Made by a program: the position numbers and the translations under genes. The notes under the pieces are model-generated. The model searched no databases and had not been told where the DNA came from. It was given only the letters and a program-made list of their open reading frames with translations. From Balamuthia mandrillaris (lineage: Eukaryota > Discosea > Longamoebia > Balamuthiidae), in NCBI GenBank assembly GCA_031835245.1, contig JAVKOQ010000089.1, positions 122,805 through 186,804 of the forward strand: a DNA stretch of 64,000 bases. Direction: 5' to 3'. The stretch's first letter is position 1. Each line of letters begins with the position of its first letter. Shown in pieces: positions 1 to 10,991 of the stretch.

Positions 1-1
1 G

Positions 2-589
2 ATATACAAAGAAGACGAGAAGTCTTCAAAAACGAAAGAAAGATATACTTCTGACGAAGAACGATCCTTGGATTACAGCTCAACGGACAGAGAAGAAGAG
101 GAAGAAGAAACAAGCGAAAGCGATATAGAACGGGTAGAGCGTTCCTCCAGTGGTCCTGTATTAACAAAACGCACGAGAATGAAGAAGAAAGAGGAACCGA
201 TGTTCAAACGACTCACAAAGACGAGATCCGTTGCTGGGATAAGAACGCAACAAGAAGAAGAAGAAGAAAAAGAGAAGGCAAAGTTGAGAAAGAAGAAGAG
301 AGCAAGCTTTGGACCAGACATGCTTTGGCGGAGGAAGAAGGAAACCGATGATGAAGAAAGCGAGGAGGGATCACCAACAATGAAGAAAAAGAAGAAGAAA
401 CGAAAGCGACGAGAACGAGTAAACAGTTTGAAGCATGCGTTAACTTGCTCTTGGGGTCAACATCACCATCACGACATGAATGAATCACCAGAAGAACGAG
501 AAGAAGAAGGCGATGACAAAGTAAAAGCGAAGAAAAAGGAAAAGACAAGGAAGAAAGAGGAAGAAAAAACAAAGCAAAGAGAAGGTTAA
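2..589 (+). CDS. 3' part of an unknown charged, low-complexity protein
   Basis: The reading frame is open from the first bases of the window to a TAA at 587-589, so this is the C-terminal exon of a gene that begins upstream. About 195 residues are visible. They are dominated by Glu, Lys, Arg and Ser, with basic Lys/Arg clusters that could act as nuclear localisation signals and an acidic-basic alternation typical of intrinsically disordered or coiled nuclear proteins. No domain is recognised. The in-frame codon often taken as a start near 68 is TTG, so it is not a real start. The gene converges on F-box gene A, whose stop lies about 75 bp downstream on the other strand. Function unknown. Confidence 0.6.
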   Translation: MYKEDEKSSKTKERYTSDEERSLDYSSTDREEEEEETSESDIERVERSSSGPVLTKRTRMKKKEEPMFKRLTKTRSVAGIRTQQEEEEEKEKAKLRKKKRASFGPDMLWRRKKETDDEESEEGSPTMKKKKKKRKRRERVNSLKHALTCSWGQHHHHDMNESPEEREEEGDDKVKAKKKEKTRKKEEEKTKQREG

Positions 590-662
590 ACTTGCTCTCT
601 TTCTTATTTGTATAGTAGTATTTATAAACTCAAAAACAAGCAAAGAAAAAGAGAAGAAAGCG

Positions 663-1502
663 TTACAGAGCATCCGCAGTAAGTGGTTTCCAAGGAGAAT
701 ACCGTTTGTCCAAACAAATGAAGCGGGTGGCGCATCCTCCTCTTTCAAAATAATCGTTCAACTCTTCCACATCGTGCAACCAAGCGGGCAAGCTTCGCTC
801 ACTGTAGTTCGGAAGAATGTACACTTCTTTCACGGAGGAAGGAAGTCCTCTTTTCAACATTGTTGCGAGGTCACAGAGAAAGATGGTGCTGAGCAAGTAC
901 AAGCGCCGAAGAGAGGAAGGAAGATCGGAGAAGCTCGCTTCTATCTTGGTGCTGCTAAAAAAACTGCTTCCAACCCTGCAGTCCAACAAGCAAAAGCTTC
1001 TCAACGTCCTTGGCAAGCTCTTACACAGCCGATTCACCGTTGGAACCCAAAATTCTTCCTCGTCGAAAAGAGTGCTGTCCTCGTGTGTCTTTTTCATCGA
1101 TAGGTGCCAGCGGGGGTCTCCCCCCAGAGAGAAGACGTGCAAATGGGGAGGAAGAGCATGCACCACTTCGCCAAAGCGTTGCAACAAGTCGGGATGGCAG
1201 TGATGGAGGAGGAGGGTGTGCAAGCCACGGGGGAGCAGCTCCAGGAGGCGCTGGTCCAACTGCCTGCAGTACTCCGCGGAGAAGGTGTGGAGGGCTGGGG
1301 TTTGTTGGGAGAGGGAGAGGAAGCCCTCGGCCGTGAAGTTGCCACAGTGAGAGAGGACCAGCTTGCGGAGGGTGGAGGGCAGAATGCCCAACACCTTGTT
1401 GTTCAGTTTGTGGCAGTACGCGAAGTCTTTTGTTCGTTTGCAATGCGTGTGAGAGAGCAGAAAGAACATAAGAGGAGAGAACAAGGGGGAGGGAGAAGCA
1501 TT

Positions 1503-1534
<32 letters not shown>

Positions 1535-2315
1535 GAGAGAGAGGAGAAAAGAAGGAAGCAGAGAACCAACCCAAGACCTGAATGGAGGAAGAGATGGAGG
1601 AGAGGCGGCGCAACAAGGAAGTGGCAGCATTGTTGCTGAGCCTGGCGGGCATGCGGAAGTAATAGAGCTGGGAGAGGGCCAAGGAGCGGAGCTCCCCGTT
1701 GCTCAGGCTGATGGCCAAGAGGTCCTTGCTGTCCAGGTAGGAGAATATCACTGCCAGCATCTCCGGTGGAAGTGTCCCCACCCCTTCTTCTTCTTCCTCC
1801 TCTTCCTCCTCCACCTCCGCTTCTTCTTCTTCTTCTTTTTGTTCTTGTTCTTCTTGTTGTGCTTCATCGTGGAGAGGTGCCATGGCTTGTTCTTTGTCTT
1901 CTGTCCCATGTGGTTCTGCGCCTCCTCCACTTGCTCCTTCTCCTTCTTTTTGGTCTGCTGCTTCTGCCGCTTCTGCTTGGTTTTGTGGTGGTGTTGTTTG
2001 TTCTTCCTCTTCTACTCCTTCTACTTCTGCTTCTGCTTGGTCTTGTGGCAGTGGAAGGGGGAGGGCAGCTTGTTCTTTTTGTTGTTGTTGTTGTTCTTTG
2101 TGCCGCTTTCTTCTGAGTTTTGTTGCCATCTTTCTTCTTTGTTCCCTTCCGACCTCCCACTCATCCTCCTCTTCATCTTCATCCTCTCCACATTCCTCCT
2201 CCTCCTCCTCCTCCTCCTCCTGCTTCTCCCCTTCCGCTTCCTCCTCCTCCTCCTCTGCTTCCTCCTTCCTCCTCGCCTCTTCTTCTTGGCTTGTTATCTC
2301 CTCTTTTCTTTCCAT
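663..2315 (-). CDS. F-box protein A, LRR-like (inverted paralogue of 11660-13345)
   Basis: Two exons, complement 2315-1571 and 1426-663, joined phase 1 give 502 residues. The 144-bp intron (GT at 1570, AG at 1427) is a multiple of three and lacks stops, so the frame stays open through it; splicing restores a clean leucine-rich segment (VLDFAYCHKL). The first ~175 residues are a Glu/Lys/Gln-rich acidic region. An F-box follows (LPPEMLAVIFSYLDSKDLLA, about residues 180-230), then irregular leucine-rich repeats. F-box proteins recruit substrates to SCF (Skp1-cullin) ubiquitin ligases; the repeats would bind the substrate, which is unknown. The ATG lies 22 bp from a TGTCGACA box. A second copy on the opposite strand 9 kb away is nearly identical in the middle but differs in the C-terminal third. 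Confidence 0.85.
1503..1547. repeat. (GA)n tract in the F-box A intron
   Basis: Imperfect GA dinucleotide run inside the intron. On the coding (minus) strand it reads (CT)n, as in almost all other intronic repeats of the window. Confidence 0.8.
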
Positions 2316-2336
2316 TTTTTATTATTTGTGAATTAC

Positions 2337-2344
2337 TGTCGACA
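2337..2344. promoter_or_regulatory. TGTCGACA box upstream of F-box A
   Basis: Palindromic octamer ending 22 bp upstream of the minus-strand ATG at 2315. It is one of about ten exact copies in the window, all intergenic. The role is inferred from position and recurrence. Confidence 0.5.
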
Positions 2345-2453
2345 AAACTTTACTCAGATGGCAAAATGTCCCAATTTATCGATATCAACGGAAATTATCG
2401 ATAACCTGGAAAAGTTGTTCACAAAATGGCAAATATTCAATAAATATTAACAA

Positions 2454-2461
2454 TGTCGACA
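2454..2461. promoter_or_regulatory. TGTCGACA box, distal copy
   Basis: Second octamer in the 190-bp gap between the 5' end of F-box A and the 3' end of the gamma-glutamyltranspeptidase gene, 139 bp upstream of the F-box ATG. Confidence 0.45.
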
Positions 2462-2507
2462 ACATTCACGTTCATCGCAGAAGAAGAAGACTGTCGCATT
2501 CTCTGGT

Positions 2508-4162
2508 TCAACAACGCGCGATAGCCAGGCCATCACCACGAGGATCAGAGCCACCCCACATCACCCATCTCCCTTCCCTCTCTTTCTTCGCCAGAATAAT
2601 TTGGCCTCTTCCAAACAACGAACGCTCGTTGCCGCTGATAACAAAGCCTCTTCCCTCCTCTCCCTCTTCTGCTTTCCTTTCTTCCACGCTGTGGCCTTTT
2701 TGCTTTAATCCCTTGATCACTTGTTCCGAGATTCCTTCTTCCAATGCCACTCTGCTTGTCGTTGTTCCTTCTCCTTGTTGACCGATGGAAGTGGTTGCCA
2801 AAATACAACAGCGAGGAGCGTCCAGCGCTTGTTGTGGGTCCATCTTAAAATCGATCATGTTGAGAAGCACTTGAAGATGTCCTTGTGGCTGCATAAATGC
2901 GCCCATCACGCCGAAACAGCAAAAGAGGTCTTCTTTTTGTTGTCCGTTTGGAGGTATTCTTGTAGCCATTCCTTTTTTTTGTTTTTTTGTTAGTTCCCAT
3001 TACAGAATAAAAGAAAAGGCAGAGAAGAGCAATACGAACCGGGAATAATGGTATGATAGGGCCGTTTGCGAGGAGCTAAGGCATTGGGATGGCCTTCCAA
3101 CATGCTGAAATTGTGCCCTCTGTTATGTAACGTAAATCCACATCCTTTTATATTGTTGAAACGATATATGTGAGAAAACTCAAGCAAGAAGAAAGAAGAG
3201 CACTGACAAACCTTTAGGAATGATGCCAGTCCCAAAGCCCATGTAGTTAGAGTTGATGAAACTGCAAGCATTTCCTTGCTCATCCACAACCGCCAAGTAA
3301 ACAGTGCAAGAGCTGTTCTCAGGGTGTCCTCTTTGTATTTCTGTAGATGCTTTCTCTGAGCTAAAGTACCGTTCGACTCTTTCTTTGGCATATTCTTCGG
3401 ATAATAATATTTGCAATACTTGTTCGTAGGATGCATCATCTTCGTTATTGTTCGAAGAAGAGTAAAATGTCGGATCGCAGATAAAATGATTTCCATCCGC
3501 AAATGCCAAACGAAGGCTCTCGATCACACGATGCAACTGCTCCACCGAGTTGTGTTCCACCTCTTCCTCTGTTGCTTTCTTCTCCTTCTCTTTGATCGCT
3601 TTCCACAAATTCAGAGCCATCAACGCTACAATACCCTGTCCATTTGGGGGCAATTCCCACACTCTCACTCCTTCATACTCCACTGAAACTGGTTTCACCA
3701 ACTGTTGTTCTTCCGATGTAAGGAGATGATCCTTCAAGTCTTGCAATGTCATCGTCGATGTATCGTCATTCTCTTGAAGAGCAGCAACGATTGCTTCTGC
3801 AATTCTTCCCTCGTAGAAGGCTTTCTTTCCATGTTTCGCCAACTCGCGAAACGTTCTCGCCAGTTCTGGCATTCTCATGAGCTCTCCTGCTCTTGGAGCC
3901 CTCAAACTCACGTTCGCTTTGGTTTTGTCTCCGCTGCTCTTATCGTCACCATCATTATCTTGAACGAGCATTTCAGCAGCGTTTGGACCGCCGTTGAGTA
4001 GCTGTGTAAGACCGGATGACCATAGATGAGCGGTGATAGGCGCGACGGGGTAGCCTTCCTCTGCCAGTTGGATGGCTGGCTGAAGGATGTCCCCCAGGGC
4101 GAGCCTACCGCTCCCAAAGTGGGCCACTGTATCCACCCATCCTTTTCGAGAGAGAGAGAGAG

Positions 4163-4202
<40 letters not shown>

Positions 4203-4815
4203 AGACTTTGTGAATAAGATGAAAGAAAGCACAAGCAAACCAGCAGCAGCTCCAGGAACAGTGACGGTGTGGACGGAGTATGGCGGCAGCTGCGTTTGGT
4301 CCTTTGACTTGAGAACCCCCAACTCTCGCAACAAAGGAATGGAGAGAGCGGCAGGAGCACGACCACTGCCGTTCAGCCCTCGAACAGTACCAGACCCTGC
4401 GTCGTAGTACAGGCAGAAGCAGTCTCCTCCTATTCCCGTGCTCGTTGGCTCTGTCACCTTTGGTTGGGATGTTAACAAACGCAACAATGAGAAGAGAGAA
4501 GCGAGAAGGACAGAAGAGAGAAGTAGAGAAGAGGAGAACGAGAAGAGAGAAGAGAACGAGAGAAGAGGGAAGCAACGAGAAGAATACATTGAGAGCAGCA
4601 GCAGTGGCGATAGCAGCATCAGCAGCGTTGCCCCCCAGTTCAAGTATTTTGAGGCCAGCTGGTACGTATGGAAACAAAAGTCAGGCCTGAAAGAAAGAAA
4701 GAAACAAAGTTCGCAATGTTGAAAACAAACCAGCAGCAGCCAAGGGCTGGGTGCACGCCACAATGCCCTTGGTGCCCAACACAGGCGACCGTCGTGACCT
4801 CCAGCTGCCCTCCAT
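2508..4815 (-). CDS. gamma-glutamyltranspeptidase, YwrD-like subfamily
   Basis: Six exons (complement 4815-4731, 4658-4588, 4457-4241, 4141-3212, 3144-3040, 2971-2508) join in phase to 623 residues, a little longer than the usual 530-580. N-terminal landmarks include [20 protein letters not shown] followed by [12 protein letters not shown]. The autoprocessing and active-site region reads [17 protein letters not shown]; by family alignment the Thr would become the N-terminal nucleophile of the small subunit. [18 protein letters not shown] and [10 protein letters not shown] follow, the signature of bacterial YwrD-type enzymes rather than membrane-bound animal GGT. No signal peptide is visible, so a cytosolic location is likely. 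The family hydrolyses or transfers the gamma-glutamyl group of glutathione and similar peptides. The Cys before the nucleophile, where Asp or Gly is common, is a small oddity. The start is set by a short leader before [20 protein letters not shown], the normal family N-terminus. Confidence 0.9.
4148..4200. repeat. (GA)n tract in a GGT intron
   Basis: Almost pure GA dinucleotide run in the third intron; (CT)n on the coding strand, next to the 3' splice site. Confidence 0.85.
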
Positions 4816-4853
4816 TCTCTGGTGTCTGTTCAAGGTGGAGGTTGATATAACCA

Positions 4854-4965
4854 CGTCGACACGGATATGTCGCCTTAATTCCGTCGACAAATAATCACAG
4901 ATATGTCTATGCTTACCACGTCGACAGTAAATTTTTGATGTCGACATTTAGACTTATTTGTCGAC
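4854..4965. promoter_or_regulatory. cluster of five GTCGAC boxes in a bidirectional promoter
   Basis: Five GTCGAC cores (about 4855, 4883, 4920, 4940, 4960), one of them a full TGTCGACA at 4939-4946, lie in the 199-bp gap between the divergent GGT (ATG at 4815, minus) and CHFR (ATG at 5015, plus) genes. This is the densest cluster in the window and sits where a shared promoter must be. Confidence 0.6.
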
Positions 4966-5014
4966 GAAATTTTTCTGCTAAAAAACAACATAACAAAAAT
5001 AAAAAAAGAAAGAG

Positions 5015-8000
5015 ATGTCGAATGCGGTGTTGGACACTACGGCGGATAAGGAGGAAGGGGAAGAACGAGACGAGCGCGGACACGAATCTCTGCAACGACA
5101 ACAACAAGGACGACTGTGGGGCCGTCTCGTGGCCATCAACAAGAGCTTTGAAAATGTGGACCTGGAGGAGGACCTGTGGATGGGACGCCACAAGAGCTGC
5201 CACCCGTTGTGTCGCTTTGAGGAGGACCGCAAGATCAGCGCCAAGCATTGCCATTTGTTTCGCGAGGAGGAGGAGGGGACGAACGGCCGAAGGGGTGTGT
5301 GGCTGGAAGACCTTAGGTTTGTATTCTCCACTTCACTTGACTTCTCTCCTATCTCCTCTCTCTCTCTCTCCTCAGTCTCCTAATCTTGGAAAAAAAAAAA
5401 CAAACAGTTCAAATGGCACCTACGTGAATGGCAAAAAGATCGGCAAAGGCAATCGAGTGGTGTTACGACACGGTGATGAGATCTCTCTCGTTTACCCGGC
5501 CTTCAACACTATGCCCAAGTCATCTCGTTCGTCTCTTCTTCTTGTTGTTGTTGTTGTTCTTCGTCTTGTTCTTCTTCTTGTTCTTCTTCTTCTTCTTCTT
5601 CTTCTTCTTCTTCTTGTTCTTCTTCTTCTTCTTCTTGTTCTTCTTCTTCTTCTTCTTCTTCTTCTTCTTCTTGTTCTTCTTCTTCTTCTTCTTGTTCTTC
5701 TTCTTCTTCTTCTTCTTCTTCTTCTTCTTCTTCTTCTTCTTCTTCTTCTTCTTCGCTCTTCTTCTTCTTACTTTCTGAACTCAACAAACAAAAAAATATA
5801 ATATGATGTGTAGAGTATGCTGCATACGTTTTTCAAGACTTGACACGATCGGAAGAAACCACAAAGGAAGAGGAAGAAGAAAACATTGCAACTCAACCTT
5901 TGGACGAGGAAGAGGGAGAAGAAGGAGCAAAAGCGAACGAAGAGCCTCAGCAACAACAAGCCGAAGAAAAAACGCTGGTGGCCCCAGATGAAGTGGATGA
6001 CGAAGCCAAAACAAAGGAGCCGATGCAAGCAACAGCTACAACCGAAGAGCCCGATGGCAACTCTCCAAACAAGAGAAAGGTTCGTTGTGTTTGCGTTTAT
6101 TTCATTCACTTGCTTACTGGTTGTGTTATTCTTAAATAGAGAGAGGGTGTAGAAGATCCAATAACTATCAATTCTACTTCATCTTCATCGACAACTTCCT
6201 CTTCTTCTACTAGTTCTTCCTCTTCTGCTGTTGACGACGAGGCTGAGCGCGACAGAAAGAAAATGAAGGTTTGTTTGATGTGATCACTGTTGACGTTGCG
6301 GTGAAGAAAACTGAAGACATTTCTTGTTTCTGTGGCAGAAAATGGAAGCAATTTATGAGTCCGAGTTGGTTTGCGTATGCTGCCATGAATTGCTGCATAA
6401 GTGTGTAACGCTCATTCCTTGTCTACACAACGTCTGTGCCTATTGCTATGGAGAATGGAGGGCACGTTCTCCTGTTTGGTACTTTTTGTTCTTTGCTACT
6501 ACTATATCTTTCTTGTTGTTGTTCATGTTCTTGTTATCGTTCTTCATCTTCTTCTTTCTTTCTTCTTGTAATTTCCTATTTGTTTGTTGCTGATGCATCA
6601 CTCATTGCTCAAACTTCAGTCCGCAATGCAGAGGAAAGGTTAAAGGATTGAGTCGAAATCATGCTATTTGTAATCTTATAGGTACACTATTACCACTTCT
6701 TTGGTTCGTCAACACCTTTGGGGTTTTAAAAAGGCTCTCTCTCTTTCTGCAACAAAAGAATCATACTTGGAAGCCAATCCAGACAAGAAGAGAGATGAAG
6801 AGGAGTTGAAAGACATGGACGCAAACAGCAAAATTACAGACGAAATGGTAGCATTCCTTTTATAGTTGTGTCTTGCTTTTTCTTTAATTTCTTGTTTGAT
6901 ATGCTTCTTCCAATTTCTTTCTCGTAGTTTCTCTCTTTCTTTCTTCATTTCGTTATTTCTTTCTGGGTTATGGAACCGTACTAACTTGTGTATTACAGTT
7001 ACGCAACAAAATTTCTTACAGAGATGATGACGAAGATGAAGAAGATGACGAAGAAGAAGAAGAAGAAGAGGAAGATGATGACGGTGGAGACAGGTACATA
7101 GCACCGGCTCCGGTCGTGAGGTGGGGTTTTCCCAGCATGCCTCTCCCTTCTTTTGGCATGTCTTTCTTCCCTCGTCCCGCTGTGTGCAGTGAGTGCACCA
7201 CTGCAAGTACGGCTTTATTTTAAGCATCCTGTCGCTTATCATTATAACTCTGTTCTCTACTCCGTTGCTTGTCCTTCTTATCTCTTGACCCCTTCTTTCT
7301 GTTTGTCTGCTTCTTTCCACATATTCTCTGCGCCTCTTCGCTTATATGGCCAGAATCTAACTCATATTTCAACAATAACAGGAATTGGCGATGGTTTCAA
7401 GTGTCCAACAGGTGGCGCCCATCATACTTGTACAAGCTGTCTTCGGGTGCCTATATCTGCTTTCTTAGTTATTTTTTGCATTATTATTAATGTATCTTTG
7501 TTGTACCAGTCCTTTCCTAACCGTACGGATGTACCTGTGACTGTTCAATGTACTTCCCGTTCTTATTCCTTTTTTCTAGTTTTCTTCTCTTCTTCTCGCT
7601 TCTCTGCTTCTCTACTCTGTTGTTCACATGTTCATTGTTGTCAAAAAAAAAAAGGTGAACTTTGCCATCGTTATTACTGTGACAACTATTGGGGTTGTAC
7701 CGCTGGCGCAGGCAGCTCGTTGAAACCTCTTTCTGAACACACATTCACTTCTCTACCTTCCAACTGTCTAAAGTTTGTTCTCTCACTCTTCCCATTCTTC
7801 TTCTTCTTCTTCTTCTTCTTCTTTTCTTATTCCTTTTTTCTTCTGTGGTTCCAATACTCGATTTTTTTTTCAAGCCACAATCAAGCAGAGCAAGACATTC
7901 TTCTCAAGTATCTCAGTAACCAGGGAAAGGGCGTATCTGACCTTTGGGCGGACTGTCTTAATTCTCTGGACTCTGGAGACATGATATTCAGTTTCGTTCT

Positions 8001-8399
8001 TTTCTCTTTTATTTTTTAAACTTTTTAACTCCGATAAACACCAACAAATGCTGGCCAAAACAAAAATAGGCGATGTGCTAACCCGGATAAATGTGCAGTC
8101 GACCAACAACAGCTGCGAGAGCTGCGCCCAACACGTCTTCAAGTCCCTCGTCTATCCTTATCGCAGCAGCATCGACGCGGAAGATCTCCCCGAGGAGGCC
8201 AAAGGCCGGCCCGACTGTCACTGGGGACAAAACTGCCGGACCCAACGTAACGTTTCGAGTCTTCCTTTTCTTCCTTTTTTCCCTCTCTTCCCGTTTCTCA
8301 TTTTTTTTTTCCTTTTGGTTACGATGCCACCGAACAGAACATAATATCTCCCATGCCAAACGTTACAATCACATCTGCGAACAAACGCGATTCGCATAG
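5015..8399 (+). CDS. chfr: CHFR-type E3 ubiquitin ligase (FHA + RING + Cys-rich + PBZ)
   Basis: Fourteen exons (5015-5316, 5408-5526, 5814-6079, 6140-6268, 6339-6478, 6620-6681, 6759-6847, 6999-7206, 7382-7446, 7510-7549, 7655-7772, 7875-7990, 8070-8246, 8338-8399) join in phase to 630 residues; human CHFR has about 664. An N-terminal FHA domain (GRHKSCHPLCRF, then SSNGTYVNGKKIGKGN) binds phosphothreonine. An acidic Ser/Gln-rich linker leads to a RING finger (ELVCVCCHELLHKCVTLIPC ... PVCPQCRGKVKGLSRNH). The Cys-rich region follows (KCPTGGAHHTCTSC; CELCHRYYCDNYWGC), then ILLKYLSNQGK and a terminal PAR-binding zinc finger (RPDCHWGQNCRTQ ... KRYNHICEQTRF). In animals CHFR delays mitotic entry by ubiquitylating mitotic kinases and binds poly(ADP-ribose). 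Every domain is intact. The second donor (about 5526) is the least certain junction. Confidence 0.93.
5534..5772 (+). repeat. (TTC)n/(TTG) microsatellite in CHFR intron 2
   Basis: About 240 bp of CTT/TTC units broken by regular TTG units. It fills most of the second CHFR intron and creates long Leu, Phe and Glu open frames that are not genes. Confidence 0.9.
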
Positions 8400-9387
8400 T
8401 TTGGATGCTCTAACCTTTGCTTTTTTCGTTGCGTTGTTTTTTTTTTTTTCTTATGTTTCCGGTTGCTGCCCTTCCCCCCCGCGGCCGTTTTGGCCATAAA
8501 AGCGACGCCTTCCTGGTCCACCCCAAGGAGATCACTGCCCTACCTTGGGCAAATACACAGATCGTTTCTGCAAATGGGAAATTTCTCATCAATTTGATTG
8601 CCTTTTTATAGAAAACATATCTCGTCAAACTTCAATTTTCCTAATACATCCTTGTATGGCTAATATGGATCTCCGATACGAACCATATCGGGCGTAAGCC
8701 GATAGAAAATGCCGATGAAATTTGCTGTTTATGGAAGGCAAGAGCATAGGTGGAACGTTGTTTAAAACCCAGCCAGCGTAGCAAGCGCGCAATCCAACGG
8801 GCCGATGAGAAATTTGAGGATTTCCTTCGTTTCTTTTTGGTGGAGCAAAAAAAAAAAGGCGAGAAGGAGAGAGAGAGAAAAGCGAATATTATTATTGTTT
8901 TTTTTTTGGGAAGCGCGTTCGGAGAGGAGAAAGAACGGTCCAACCAAGGGGGATTGGTGGGGGGTCACGACGCTTTAAATACAAAAAAACGAGAAAGAAA
9001 GAGCTCGGGGCTTGTGTGACCTTAAAGGTTGGTATTATTATCGTCCGTCAGGACCATCTTTTTTTTTTAAAAAAAAAAGAGTTTTCATGTGTGTGGTGTT
9101 TCCATCTCTGTTTTGATATCCAGAGGAGAAGGAGGAGGAGGAGAAGAAGAAGAAGAAAAAAAAAGATAGCCGGAAGATAACATATTTTTGTTTGCTGAAG
9201 GAAAAAAAAAACAAAAGGAAACATCCTCCCCCTCTGGAGTGGAACAAACAAAACGACGGTGGAGCCACCACACCAGCATCGGCGTGACGAAGAGGAGGAA
9301 GCACAAGAAGAAGCTCACATAGCAGAGGAAAGCGGCTCGTTGCCAACAGAAGAAGCACAACACCATCGAAGCAGCAGAGAGGACGAC
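8400..9387. other. intergenic DNA between CHFR and the GATA factor
   Basis: No gene could be supported. There are T and A homopolymer runs (e.g. 8436-8450, 9058-9080). A plus-strand ORF at 8417-8611 has no recognisable family. The frame leading into the GATA gene is open from about 9200, so part of 9200-9387 may belong to that gene. Confidence 0.5.
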
Positions 9388-10055
9388 ATGCAGTATGAAG
9401 GAAGAGCGGCCTCTCGGGAACCGGTCAGCATGTCGCGCCACCACCAACACCATCTTCACCATTTGACCGGAGAGGAGGAAAGCGAGGGATTCCTTTCTGC
9501 TTCTTCTTCATCCGTCGCTTCGTCTGCTGCAGCTGGTTCTTCCCTGGGCGCTGGCACGGGACTTGCTGATATGGAGGGGCTGATGTCAAGCTTCAAGTTG
9601 ATGGCTAATACGCCCACTGAATTGGAAACCCGTTGGCAAGAGGTCTCCTTTCTTTGCTTTCGTTTCGTTCTTCCTTCTTGATGTTTCTATCTGCTTTCGA
9701 CTTTCTTTTCTCTCTTTATCTTTAACCTTCTTTTCTTTTTTTTTTATAAAAAGGTTTTGTTGCTTTCGTTGAGACTGACGGAAACTTCACGACAAGCGAT
9801 GGTGAGGGAGCTCTCTACCACTGAACATAGACAAGCTTTGGCGGATGCAAACTTGCTTCACTCTCTGTTGACTGCACGTGCTGGAATCCTTGTCTGCTAT
9901 CACTGTGGTTCGCATTCTTGGTCTTCTACTTGTTTGTTTTAGCCTTTTCTTATGCGTATTTGCTTACATAACTATTCCCTTTGGGTGTATTTTTAAATAG
10001 GTACAACTGCCACTCCACAATGGCGGACTGGACCTACTGGCCCTAATCAGTACCT

Positions 10056-10095
<40 letters not shown>

Positions 10096-10991
10096 TCTCC
10101 TCTTTGTATCCAATGATTCACACAACAAATAGATTGTGCAATGCATGTGGCTTGCGCTATGCCAAGGAGCTGAAAGCACAGGGAAAATCTCTGCCAAAAG
10201 TGGAAGGCACAGAGGCAGGTCTTTTTGGTGGTCGCCGAAAGAGTTCTTCCAAACGAGAACGAACCGAGTTTCAATGGACCCGAACTCCACTAAGAGATAT
10301 TCCAGTCTCTCACAGCGCTCATGAAGAGCCGGAAGAAACATGGACAGATGCGGACAGTCGACATGAGCAACTTCACTGTCGTCCCATTTTTGAGCAAGAG
10401 CGACATATGGATGCTTCAGTTTCTTCTCCATCTGCTTATCATGGCACAGAGTTAATGCATCACGACTTGCCTACTGCGAACAAGAATGACATTAACAACA
10501 GTAATGTCAACAAAGGAACGAGAAATAGAGCCATCAGAGGAAAGAAACGAACTGCGTTTACTTATTCCTTCCCTATAGATTTTGAAAGAGAAATGCAGAA
10601 AGAGAGGGAGAAGAAGGAAGGAGAAGAAGATGAAATGGCAGTCGCCAACGAAGAAGAGACCGAAGATGATGAACCTTCATTGGAAGTAAAGACTACAAAG
10701 AAACAGTCTCACAGAAACAAGAAGAAGGCCGATAAGAAGCAGGCTAAGCACAAAAAGCAAGACAAGAGAACATCATCACCGGAGAAATCTCCCTCACCGG
10801 AGCAACCCCATTTCTTCACTTCCAGCTCATTTCAACCCATTCATAATTCGTCTTCAGAGGCACAAGAACACAACAAAGATGACGAAGGCGACGAGTTAGT
10901 CATCAAAGAGGACAAGAATGATAGGCAAACGTCACCATCCACACCAAGTGGATCTCCAACTAAGTTGAACCTCTCGTTCGTTCTCAACTGA
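9388..10991 (+). CDS. GATA-type zinc-finger transcription factor
   Basis: Four exons (9388-9642, 9754-9907, 10001-10049, 10133-10991) join to 438 residues. A single GATA finger is split over three exons: CYHCG, then TTATPQWRTGPTGPN, then QLCNACGLRYAKEL. The spacing is C-X2-C-X18-C-X2-C, as in plant, fungal and amoebozoan GATA factors, and WRTGP is the hallmark loop. A Leu-rich stretch precedes the finger (VLLLSLRLTETSRQAM). The last exon is a long, charged, disordered tail with basic blocks suitable for nuclear import. The protein probably binds GATA sites in the nucleus; targets are unknown. The first ATG in frame is 9388, but the frame stays open upstream to about 9200, so the N-terminus could be longer or include another exon. 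Confidence 0.88.
10058..10099 (+). repeat. (CT)n tract in a GATA-factor intron
   Basis: CT dinucleotide run in the third intron of the GATA gene, serving as an extended pyrimidine tract before the 3' splice site. Confidence 0.85.

Noticed and set aside
73-572. Minus-strand Ser/Phe/Leu-rich ORFs opposite the first gene
   Set aside because: They mirror the Glu/Lys codons of the plus-strand protein; composition is that of a shadow frame.
1748-2450. Long plus-strand frames rich in Leu, Phe, Cys over the F-box A gene
   Set aside because: They are antisense to the acidic N-terminus and to a complete F-box gene with a matching paralogue.
5428-5801. Poly-Leu/Phe or poly-Glu ORFs
   Set aside because: Pure translation of the (TTC)n intron repeat in CHFR.
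8417-8611. Small plus-strand ORF after CHFR
   Set aside because: No family, no splice partner, and an unrelated ORF of similar quality overlaps it on the other strand.
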